From Thermoleophilaceae bacterium (GTDB taxonomy: Bacteria; Actinomycetota; Thermoleophilia; Solirubrobacterales; Thermoleophilaceae), in NCBI GenBank assembly GCA_016929195.1, contig JAFGJG010000171.1, positions 1 through 34,804 of the forward strand: a stretch of DNA of 34,804 bases, read 5' to 3'. Shown in pieces: positions 24,577-31,004 of this stretch. The stretch's first letter is position 1, and the number at the start of each line of letters is the position of its first letter. The notes beneath the pieces were generated by a model, which had not been told where the DNA came from, did not search any database, and was given only the letters and a program-made list of their open reading frames with translations. Made by a program: the position numbers and the translations under genes.

Positions 24577-26076
24577 GTGGAGGAGAAGCAGGCACACAGG
24601 GACAGGCTTACCGCGGTCGATGCGTCGTTTCTGCATCAGGAGAAGCAGGCGTCGCACATGCACGTGGGTGCGCTCATCACCTTCGAGGGCCCGCCGCCGT
24701 CACGCGACGAGCTGATCGCGCACATCGAGCCGAGCCTCGCGCTGATCCCGCGCTACCGGCAGCGGCTGGCGTTCCCGCCGCTCGAGCTCGGTCGCCCGTT
24801 CTGGGTCGACGATCCGAGCTTCAACCTGCACTACCACGTGCGCCATACCGCCCTGCCGCGCCCGGGCAGCGACGAGCAGCTGCGCGAGCTGACCGGCCGG
24901 ATCTTCTCGCAGCGCCTCGACCGCTCGAAGCCGCTCTGGGAGCTGTGGGTGGTGCAGGGCCTCGAGCGCAACCGCTTCGCCCTGATCTCGAAGACGCACC
25001 ACGCGCTCGTGGACGGCGTGTCCGGCGTGGACATCGCGACCGTGCTGTTCGACCTCTCGCCCGTGCCCGCGGAGCACCCGGCGACCCCGGAGTGGACGCC
25101 CGCGCCGGAGCCCTCGGACGCCGAGCTGGCCGCGGAGGGGATCAAGGGCATCGTCAGGACCCCGATCGAGATCGCGGGCCGCGCGCTCGGCGCCCTGAGC
25201 CGTCCCGGCCGCTCCGCCGAGCAGCTGCGCGAGGCCGCCGAGGGGGTCGGCGAGGTCGTCTGGGCTGGGCTCAACCCCGCCCCCGACGTGCCGCTGAACG
25301 TGCCGATCGGGCCACACCGGCGCGTGTGGTGGGTGGAGAGCCGGCTCGCCGACTTCAAGGCCATCAAGGACGTCCTGGGCGGGACCGTCAACGACGTGGT
25401 GCTCACGGTCGTCGCGGGCGCGCTCGGGCGCTGGCTCCGCGGCCGGGGCGTGCGCACCGAGGGCCTCGAGCTGCGCGCGCTCGTGCCGGTGTCGATCCGG
25501 GGCGAGGAGGAGCGCGGCGCGCTCGGCAACCGCATCGCCGCGATGCGCGGGCCGCTGCCGGTCTACGCCGACGACCCCGTGGAGCGCCTGCGGATCGTGC
25601 GCGCCGGCATGTCGGACCTGAAGGAGTCGAAGCAGGCGCTGGGCGCCGAGGTGATCGCGGGGCTCACCGGCTTCGCGCCGCCCACGCTCCTCGCCCAGGC
25701 CTCGCGGCTCAACTTCTCGACCCGCCTCTTCAACCTGATCGTGACCAACGTGCCCGGACCGCAGTTCCCGCTCTACATCCTGGGCCGCGAGATGGAGTCG
25801 ATCGTGCCGATCGCATTCCTGCCCGAGAACCACGCCATGGCCGTGGCGATCATGAGCTACAACGGCAAGGTCCACTTCGGGCTGCTCGGGGACTACGACT
25901 CGATGCCCGACCTCGACAGGTTCGGCAAGCACCTCGAGGACTGCCTGGCCCAGCTCCTCACGGCAGCCAAGAAGGCGGACCGCAGCCGGGCCGCGAGCAA
26001 CGGCTCCTCGAAGCGCGCCTCCGCGCGCAAGAGCGTCGCCCAGAAGAAGCCCGCGGCCGCGCGCAAGAGCGACTAG
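24577..26076 (+). CDS. Wax ester synthase / diacylglycerol acyltransferase (WS/DGAT)
   Basis: 499 aa from GTG 24577; upstream in-frame sequence is antisense to the M28 gene. The family starts with DRLTAVDASFLHQEKQASHMHVG, and the catalytic HHALVDG lies at 141-147. NDVVLTVVAGALGRWL, PVSIRGEEERGALGNRI and FNLIVTNVPGPQFPLYILG are further family blocks. It joins fatty acyl-CoA to diacylglycerol or fatty alcohols, making storage lipid at the inner membrane face. The last 35 residues (465-499) form a tail with 12 Lys/Arg plus Ala/Ser, outside the enzyme fold and resembling the tails of actinobacterial nucleoid proteins. Confidence 0.9.
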   Translation: MEEKQAHRDRLTAVDASFLHQEKQASHMHVGALITFEGPPPSRDELIAHIEPSLALIPRYRQRLAFPPLELGRPFWVDDPSFNLHYHVRHTALPRPGSDEQLRELTGRIFSQRLDRSKPLWELWVVQGLERNRFALISKTHHALVDGVSGVDIATVLFDLSPVPAEHPATPEWTPAPEPSDAELAAEGIKGIVRTPIEIAGRALGALSRPGRSAEQLREAAEGVGEVVWAGLNPAPDVPLNVPIGPHRRVWWVESRLADFKAIKDVLGGTVNDVVLTVVAGALGRWLRGRGVRTEGLELRALVPVSIRGEEERGALGNRIAAMRGPLPVYADDPVERLRIVRAGMSDLKESKQALGAEVIAGLTGFAPPTLLAQASRLNFSTRLFNLIVTNVPGPQFPLYILGREMESIVPIAFLPENHAMAVAIMSYNGKVHFGLLGDYDSMPDLDRFGKHLEDCLAQLLTAAKKADRSRAASNGSSKRASARKSVAQKKPAAARKSD

Positions 26077-26126
26077 CCGGCGCGCGCCGCCGTCCGTAAC
26101 GGTCCGGCGCGCCGTCCATCGGAAGC

Positions 26127-26165
26127 GTCCTGACTTGTGGTTGCAGGGCAACCACTGGACAGGAC
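26127..26165. terminator. Hairpin between convergent genes
   Basis: GTCCTG (26127-26132) pairs with CAGGAC (26160-26165), and GTGGTTGC (26137-26144) with GCAACCAC (26148-26155). A 4/4 internal loop separates the stems and AGG forms the loop. It lies 50 bp after the WS/DGAT stop and 33 bp from the opposite gene's stop. No T-run follows. Confidence 0.6.
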
Positions 26166-26198
26166 ACTTGGGAAGAGCGACCTCCTGCGCGGTGCCGG

Positions 26199-26948
26199 CT
26201 AGCCGGCCCGGTGCTCCTCGACGAGCTCCAGCGCCAGCGCCAGGGTGCGCTCGTCCACGCCCACGGGCACCAGCTCGTGCTCGCGGGCGTACTCGGCGAG
26301 CAGCGCGTCGCGCACCTGGTCCCAGGTCGCGCCGGGCGCCTCCGCCGCCACCTCGCCCGTGGTGTCCGGGTCCCAGGCCAGGCCCAGCGCGTCGTAGACG
26401 GGTCCGAGCACCTCCCGGACGCGCGCCGCGCCCTCGACCGCCAGGACGACGCCCACGTGCGCCGCGCGCGCCACGAGGCGCTGACCCACGCCGGCGAGCT
26501 TGACCGCACCCCGCGCGTTGACGCTGAAGGTGCCCGGGCAGTACTCGCCCTCCACCTCCCCCACGCGCGCGTCCACGCCCAGCCCGTCCAGGGCGCGCTC
26601 GATCACGCCCGCGGTGGCCTGGAAGCGCGCCCGGATGTGGGCGCGCGGCTGGTCCTCGGGCACGGCGTGGGCGAGCCCGATCGTCCCTCCGTGGAAGACG
26701 GCCGCGCGGCCGCCGGCCAGCCGCAGCACGGCGTCGAAGCCGCGCTCGCGCGCCGCCGCCACCGCGGTTGCGTAGCCCGGCGCGATCGCATCCTGCTTCC
26801 CGAAGGCGACCATCGGCTCCGGGCGCGTCAGCCGGATCGTCTCCGGCAGCTCGCCCGCCGCCACGCGCTGGAGGACGGCCCGCCAGAGGGCGATCTCGAG
26901 GGCGGCGTCCCCCAGCGGAGGCCCGCCGATGACGTGGAGGCGGCTCAG
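26199..26948 (-). CDS. Lipoate-protein ligase A-like protein (BPL/LPL fold), non-canonical start
   Basis: The first ATG/GTG/TTG is GTG 26864 (221 aa), but the open frame continues upstream to a stop near 26990 and encodes the N-terminal helix expected of the family, LGDAALEIALWRAV, directly before TIRLTRPEPMVAFGKQ. I therefore extend it to CTG 26948 (249 aa), 1 nt after the upstream stop. Family motifs: LRLAGGRAAVFH (lipoate pocket), GEYCPGTFSVNARGAVKLAGVGQR (with the catalytic lysine KLAG). It attaches lipoate or octanoate to lipoyl domains, possibly by transfer from another carrier protein. It shares an operon with the MIP18-like gene. Start uncertain; function fairly sure. Confidence 0.78.
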   Translation of the reverse strand: MSRLHVIGGPPLGDAALEIALWRAVLQRVAAGELPETIRLTRPEPMVAFGKQDAIAPGYATAVAAARERGFDAVLRLAGGRAAVFHGGTIGLAHAVPEDQPRAHIRARFQATAGVIERALDGLGVDARVGEVEGEYCPGTFSVNARGAVKLAGVGQRLVARAAHVGVVLAVEGAARVREVLGPVYDALGLAWDPDTTGEVAAEAPGATWDQVRDALLAEYAREHELVPVGVDERTLALALELVEEHRAG

Positions 26949-26949
26949 C

Positions 26950-27246
26950 TCAGTAGCCGAGCGCGAACTTGGCGTCCTCGCTCATCATGTCCGGCGTCCA
27001 GGGCGGCGAGAACACCATCTTGGAGTAGACGTTCGTGACGTCGTCGAGCTCGCTGACGAACTCCTCGATCTGCTCGGAGACCTGAGGCCCGATCGGGCAT
27101 CCGGGCGAGGTGAGCGAGAACGTGACGAACACCTCGCCCTGCTCCACCTCGACCTCGTAGATCAGGCCGAGCTCGACGAAGTCGAGCCCCAGCTCGGGGT
27201 CGATGACGTTGGTGAGGGCGTCCCGCACCTCTTCCACGGAAGGCAT
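26950..27246 (-). CDS. MIP18/DUF59-family protein (SufT/PaaD-like Fe-S assembly factor)
   Basis: 98 aa, a single MIP18 domain. VIDPELGLDFVELGLIYEV and TFSLTSPGCPIGPQ carry the family's DPE motif and conserved Cys50. The SKMVFSPPWTPDMMSEDAKFALGY ending is that of the SufT/PaaD group (motifs partly described by position, residues 75-98). These proteins help mature [4Fe-4S] proteins downstream of SUF. In many actinobacteria the gene sits at the end of the suf operon; here it is about 11 kb away and paired with a lipoate ligase gene. That pairing is apt, since lipoyl synthase is an Fe-S enzyme. TACCCT lies 6 nt before the ATG. Confidence 0.9.
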   Translation of the reverse strand: MPSVEEVRDALTNVIDPELGLDFVELGLIYEVEVEQGEVFVTFSLTSPGCPIGPQVSEQIEEFVSELDDVTNVYSKMVFSPPWTPDMMSEDAKFALGY

Positions 27247-27285
27247 AACCCAAGGGTACAGCCGGCTCGTTTATCGTCAGCGGCG
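27247..27285. promoter_or_regulatory. 39-bp divergent promoter region
   Basis: Minus strand: TACCCT (27253-27258) 6 nt before ATG 27246, with CTGACG (27275-27280) as a -35 at 16-bp spacing. Plus strand: TATCGT (27272-27277) 8 nt before ATG 27286. Neither start has a ribosome binding site. The minus-strand -35 overlaps the plus-strand -10, so the two polymerases should exclude each other. Confidence 0.45.
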
Positions 27286-27747
27286 ATGCCGGTCCTGGCG
27301 CTGATCCTCGTCTTCGTGATCGTCCCGATCGCGGAGCTGTACGTGATCCTGAAAGTGGGCGACGCCATCGGGATCGGCTGGACGATCCTGCTCCTCGTCG
27401 CCGACTCGCTTCTCGGCAGCTTCCTCCTGCGCTCGCAGGGCCGGACCGTCTGGCGGCGCTTCAACGGGGCGCTCGCCGAGGGCCGCATGCCGCACCGCGA
27501 GGTCATGGACGGCGTCCTCGTGATCTTCGGCGGGGCGTTCCTCATCACGCCCGGCTTCATCACCGACATATTCGGCCTCCTGCTCCTGCTGCCCCCGACC
27601 CGCGCGGTCATCCGGCGGCTCGTCGCCGCCCGGCTCGGCCGGCGTGTGGTGGTGGGCGTGACGGGCTCACGAGGGCGGCCGCCGGCCTTCGACGTCGAGG
27701 GCACGGCCAGCGAGTACCAATCGCCGCCCGGGCGGCTCGAGCGTTGA
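27286..27747 (+). CDS. fxsA: FxsA-like cytoplasmic membrane protein
   Basis: 153 aa. Helices at about 4-22, 26-48, and 78-105 give the FxsA layout: VPIAELYVILKVGDAIGIGWTI, then SLLGSFLLRSQGRTVWRRFN, then GGAFLITPGFITDIFGLLLLLP. E. coli FxsA is known only for suppressing phage T7 exclusion by the F plasmid; its cellular job is unknown. The cytosolic tail (about 118-153) is variable. The stop overlaps the next gene's TTG start (TTGA), so translation is probably coupled. Confidence 0.85.
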   Translation: MPVLALILVFVIVPIAELYVILKVGDAIGIGWTILLLVADSLLGSFLLRSQGRTVWRRFNGALAEGRMPHREVMDGVLVIFGGAFLITPGFITDIFGLLLLLPPTRAVIRRLVAARLGRRVVVGVTGSRGRPPAFDVEGTASEYQSPPGRLER

Positions 27748-28451
27748 GCGCCCAGGCGCTCGCCGTCGCCTTCTACGACCACGCCCGAGAGCTCTACGGG
27801 AGCGCGCGCTCGGGCGCGACCGTCCTGTTCGAGGGCCGCAAGGCCACCGTGCTTCCCGAGGGCCCGAAGGTGCAGGCCACGGCCGGCGGCTGGACCGCCG
27901 TCCTGCCCGGCCGCTTCGAGCTCGAGCTCGAGCCGGTGGCGCCGGAGGCCGGCCTCGGCGGGGTGACCGCCACGGTCTGCCGGGTGCGCGGGGAGGTGGC
28001 GGGCCGGCGGGTCGAGTGCCTCGGAACCGTCGCCGAGACGCGCGACCTGCCCGCATGGGAGGACCTCGACGCGCTGCGGACGATCTCGGCCATCGCGGAC
28101 GAGGGGCACGCCTTCGTGGCGCTCGCCCGGCGCCCGCGCGGCGCACGCGGCCACGACGAGGAGGAGATCAGCGCCTGGCTGCTCGACGAGGGCCGCCTCC
28201 TCCGGGTCGAGGACGCGCGCGTGTCGACCGTGTACGACGACGGCGGGCGCCAGCGCAGCGCCGGGCTCGAGCTCTGGGTGCCCGGCGAGGAGTTCGCCCG
28301 CCGCGGGTCGGGCCTCGTGCTGGCGGGCTCCTCGCTCGACCTCGACGGCATCCAGGTGCACGTCGCGATCTTCCGCTGGCGCCTCGACGGCCGCGACGCG
28401 ACCGGCGCCTACGAGCTGATGGTGCGCAGCGACCCGCCCGCCGCGGCGTGA
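27744..28451 (+). CDS. Unknown soluble protein between fxsA and a HAD gene
   Basis: 235 aa from TTG 27744, overlapping the fxsA stop by 4 nt. No signal peptide or membrane helix. The middle and end look like a beta-sandwich: VSTVYDDGGRQRSAGLELWVPGEEF then SGLVLAGSSLDLDGIQVHVAIFRWRLDGRDATGAYEL, with the charged stretch RRPRGARGHDEEE near residue 135. I do not recognise a family. Codon use matches its neighbours, and both its ends overlap flanking genes (TTGA, GTGA), so it is a real gene of this operon. Confidence 0.7.
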   Translation: MSAQALAVAFYDHARELYGSARSGATVLFEGRKATVLPEGPKVQATAGGWTAVLPGRFELELEPVAPEAGLGGVTATVCRVRGEVAGRRVECLGTVAETRDLPAWEDLDALRTISAIADEGHAFVALARRPRGARGHDEEEISAWLLDEGRLLRVEDARVSTVYDDGGRQRSAGLELWVPGEEFARRGSGLVLAGSSLDLDGIQVHVAIFRWRLDGRDATGAYELMVRSDPPAAA

Positions 28452-29068
28452 GGGGGACCTTCATCTCCGACTTCGGCGGGGTGCTCACCTCACCGATCTC
28501 CGAGGGCTTCCTCGCCTATCAGGAGGAGTCGAACGTGTCGCTGGAGGAGCTCGGCCGGGCGATGGCGCGCGCCGGCGAGGCGCACGGCGAGAACCCGCTG
28601 TACGCGCTCGAGCGCGGCGAGCTGACGGAGCGCGAGTTCGCCGAGCGCTTGGAGCGCGAGCTGCCGGGCGGCTTCAGCCTCACGCGCCTGAGGGAGCTCT
28701 ACTTCGAGCGCCTCGTCCCGAACGCGCCGATGATCACGTTCGCGCGCTCGCTGCGCGAGCGCGGGCTTCGCACCGCGCTCCTGACGAACAACGTGCGCGA
28801 GTGGGAGCCGCACTGGCGGGCGAAGCTGCCCGAGATCGACGAGATCTTCGAGGTGGTCGTGGACTCGGCGTTCGTCGGCCTGCGCAAGCCGGACCGGCGC
28901 ATCTACGAGCTGACGCTGGAGCGCGTCGGCGCCGAGGCGGCCGACTGCGTGTTCGTCGACGACCTCGAGGTCAACTGCGTCACGGCGCGCGAGCTCGGCA
29001 TGGCGGCCGTCCGCTTCGAGGACACCGGCGCGGCGATCGCCGCGGTGGAAGCGGCGCTCGAGACCTAG
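28448..29068 (+). CDS. HAD-superfamily hydrolase (subfamily IA)
   Basis: 206 aa from GTG 28448, which overlaps the previous stop (GTGA). Motif I SDFGGVLTSP has the nucleophile Asp; the usual second Asp is Gly, as in many DFGGV-type HAD enzymes. Motif II is LLTNN, motif III the Lys in GLRKPDRRIYE, and motif IV VFVDDLEVNCVTA. The helical cap is residues about 20-85. Activity is probably on a small phosphorylated metabolite or haloacid/epoxide-like substrate; substrate unknown. Its stop shares the CTAG tetranucleotide with the stop of the convergent TetR gene. Confidence 0.85.
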   Translation: MRGTFISDFGGVLTSPISEGFLAYQEESNVSLEELGRAMARAGEAHGENPLYALERGELTEREFAERLERELPGGFSLTRLRELYFERLVPNAPMITFARSLRERGLRTALLTNNVREWEPHWRAKLPEIDEIFEVVVDSAFVGLRKPDRRIYELTLERVGAEAADCVFVDDLEVNCVTARELGMAAVRFEDTGAAIAAVEAALET

Positions 29069-29781
29069 CCGGCGCCGATCAGCCGAGCGAGGGTGGTGCG
29101 CATCGCCGCACGCGCCCGCTCGAAGCCGAGGCGCTGGTGGATGCGGTAGCTCTCCCAGGCGCCCCAGCCGGAGGCGGCGACCATCGCCGCCCGCACGGAG
29201 GCGCGTGTCTCGGCCGGGAGCCGGTCGAGCTCCGCGCCGAACACCCGGTCCACCTCACGCGCCTTCGCCCGGCGCGTGGCGGTCAGCCAGGCGGCGATCG
29301 TCTCCGACTCGTGCTCCCGGAGCAGCGCGGCACGGCGGACCGCGGTCACCCGCTCGAGCAGGCTCGTGCGCTGCTCCACGAACGCGTCCAGGCGCTCCCC
29401 GGTCGGCAGCGCAGTGTCGATCGGGTGCAGCGTCGGCATGATGCGCTCGTACTGGCGCACCGCGGCGGCGTTGAAAAGCGCCTCGCGGTCGCCGAAGTGC
29501 TGAAAGATCGAGCGCTCCGAGACGCCAGCGCGCTCCGCGACGCGCTCGGCCGTCGGGCTGAGCTCGCCCTCCTCGAGGAGCGACATCAGTGCCGTGACCA
29601 CGGCTTCGCGGGTGCGTTCGGCCCTGACCGTGCGGCCGTCGCGAGTCCCTGTGACGGGCGCAGCTATACGCAGAGGATACGGACTGATCGCACGTCCGCA
29701 ACAAAAAACGAGACGCGAACCTGGCGCTTGAGGAGCGCGCCCTCGCCGGCCGAAGCCGTCGGGTCGCGCGGCGGGCCTCAC
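29065..29781 (-). CDS. TetR-family transcriptional regulator (start uncertain)
   Basis: 238 aa from GTG 29781. The TetR DNA-binding domain is clear: RTREAVVTALMSLLEEGELSPTAERVAERAGVSERSIFQHFGDREALFNA (about residues 56-105, helix-turn-helix at AERAGVSERSIFQHF). A helical ligand-binding domain follows, ending RIHQRLGFERARAAM. GTG 29781 is taken because CGAGG lies 7 nt upstream and a good promoter (29829-29857) starts just before it; an earlier GTG at 29838 would precede that promoter's start site. The first 50 residues look unlike coding sequence. A second promoter-like pair inside this stretch would fit a start at an ATA codon (29667), giving 200 aa, the common length for the family. Confidence 0.75.
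   Translation of the reverse strand: MRPAARPDGFGRRGRAPQAPGSRLVFCCGRAISPYPLRIAAPVTGTRDGRTVRAERTREAVVTALMSLLEEGELSPTAERVAERAGVSERSIFQHFGDREALFNAAAVRQYERIMPTLHPIDTALPTGERLDAFVEQRTSLLERVTAVRRAALLREHESETIAAWLTATRRAKAREVDRVFGAELDRLPAETRASVRAAMVAASGWGAWESYRIHQRLGFERARAAMRTTLARLIGAG
29674..29701 (-). promoter_or_regulatory. Second promoter-like pair inside the TetR 5' region
   Basis: TTGCGG (29696-29701) and TATCCT (29674-29679) on the minus strand, 16 bp apart. The nearest downstream in-frame codon 6 nt beyond the -10 is ATA (29665-29667). This may be the true start region of the TetR gene. Confidence 0.35.
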
Positions 29782-29828
29782 ACCTCTTGGCCTCGCTCTT
29801 TGCGCCGTCAGTTCGCGTCTCTTGAACC

Positions 29829-29857
29829 AGTAGAACACCGTCCGAGGCCCCGGTCAA
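29829..29857 (-). promoter_or_regulatory. Promoter of the TetR gene
   Basis: TTGACC (29852-29857) and TCTACT (29829-29834) on the minus strand are 17 bp apart, matching the -35 consensus at 5 of 6 positions and the -10 at 4 of 6. The start of transcription would be near 29822. Confidence 0.5.
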
Positions 29858-29894
29858 GGGGGAACCGGAGGGTCATCCCGCACCTTGCGGAAAA

Positions 29895-30863
29895 TCAGCG
29901 TCCGCGCTTGCGCAGCTCGGCCTTCGCGACCTTGCGGAAGCGCATGACCTTGCTCGCGTTGATGCGGTAGCGCCGGAGCGTCGAGGCCGGCGGCAGCTCG
30001 AACCCGCCCACGAATCGCTGCGGGACGATCGACCACGAGCCGTCGTCCTCCTGCACGAGATCGCCGCGCACCTGGAAGTTCCGCTGCCAGGCGAAGTCCG
30101 GGGAGTGGTCGTGCGCGGTCAGGCAGGCGAGGCCCGGCTGCCAGGGAACCCCCACCGGCGCGCCCCCGAGCCGGACCCGGCTTGCCCCCCGGTCCACGCG
30201 GATCGGGACGCGCACCGAGAACGGGAAGCCGTCGGGGGCCACGAGCGACACGACCGCCTGCGGATAGCGCTCGCCCAGCTCGTCCAGGCGCGGGTCCCAG
30301 GCCGGGCCCGCCCCGGTCGCCGGCGCAAGCTCGGCGTCGGGCTCCTCGTCGTGGCCCGAGCGCACCTCCTCCATGCGCGCGTCGAAGAGCTCCGGCTCGC
30401 GGCTCACGTCGCCACCGTGCCAGACGTAGACCCGCTCGGGGCGCACGTGCACGTAGATGCGCGTGAAGTACCAGGCGAACAACCGGCGAAGGGGCTTCGG
30501 CGGCAGCTGGTCGGCGGTCGCCGGGAGCTTCTCGAGGGCCTCGCGCTCGTAGCGCTCGCGGTTCGCGTCGAGATCGCGGTCGTCCACGTCGGCCGTGCCC
30601 TGGACCAGCACCTGCGGCGGCTCGTCTGTGCCGCAGCCGGTCGGGTCGGAGAAGAGCAGCGCGACCTTCGGGTTGGCGCGCGCGTCGTTCGCCTTCTTCG
30701 GGTAGCCGAGCCCCGTGGTCACGTCGATGCACGGGTCGCCGGGGCGGTAGTAGGGCGTCACCGGCCAGGTGATCGGCTGCCCGCCGCGCGCGACGGTCGT
30801 GTACTCCGTCGTGATGAAGCGGTCGAAGACGCTCTGGATCTCGGGCGGGAGGCTGGCCGTCAA
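29895..30863 (-). CDS. Pyridoxamine-5'-phosphate-oxidase-like (FMN split-barrel) protein
   Basis: 322 aa from TTG 30863. The N-terminal barrel reads FITTEYTTVARGGQPITWPVTPYY, then DVTTGLGYPKKANDARANPKVALLFSDPTG and VLVQGTADVDD, the layout of FMN- or F420-binding split-barrel proteins. A second half (about 190-322) seems to repeat the fold (AVVSLVAPDGFPFSVRVP, GLACLTAHDHSPDF, NFQVRGDL), so the protein may carry two barrels in one chain. Redox or heme/F420-linked roles are possible; the cofactor is not certain. It lies upstream of the TetR gene on the same strand, but the TetR gene has its own promoter. No clear ribosome binding site before the TTG. Confidence 0.75.
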   Translation of the reverse strand: MTASLPPEIQSVFDRFITTEYTTVARGGQPITWPVTPYYRPGDPCIDVTTGLGYPKKANDARANPKVALLFSDPTGCGTDEPPQVLVQGTADVDDRDLDANRERYEREALEKLPATADQLPPKPLRRLFAWYFTRIYVHVRPERVYVWHGGDVSREPELFDARMEEVRSGHDEEPDAELAPATGAGPAWDPRLDELGERYPQAVVSLVAPDGFPFSVRVPIRVDRGASRVRLGGAPVGVPWQPGLACLTAHDHSPDFAWQRNFQVRGDLVQEDDGSWSIVPQRFVGGFELPPASTLRRYRINASKVMRFRKVAKAELRKRGR

Positions 30864-31004
30864 CTCAGACCGAAGTCAACCACCGCCGTGGCCGAAGCTG
30901 CAAGTGATCCTGCACGGCTCGTCGTCCACGCTCGTGCCCGTGCGTAAAGGCGCACACGATCGCCGCCGATAACTGACTCGCAGGCTCGTAGCAGGAAGAC
31001 CCGT

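Noticed and set aside
27247-27285. A conventional ribosome binding site for fxsA and the MIP18-like gene.
   Set aside because: No AGGA/GGAG-like sequence is present between the -10-like hexamers and the start codons.
30940-30955. Short hairpin GTGCG-6nt-CGCAC upstream of the pilin genes as a c-di-GMP riboswitch.
   Set aside because: None of the conserved loops of the known c-di-GMP riboswitch classes is visible nearby.
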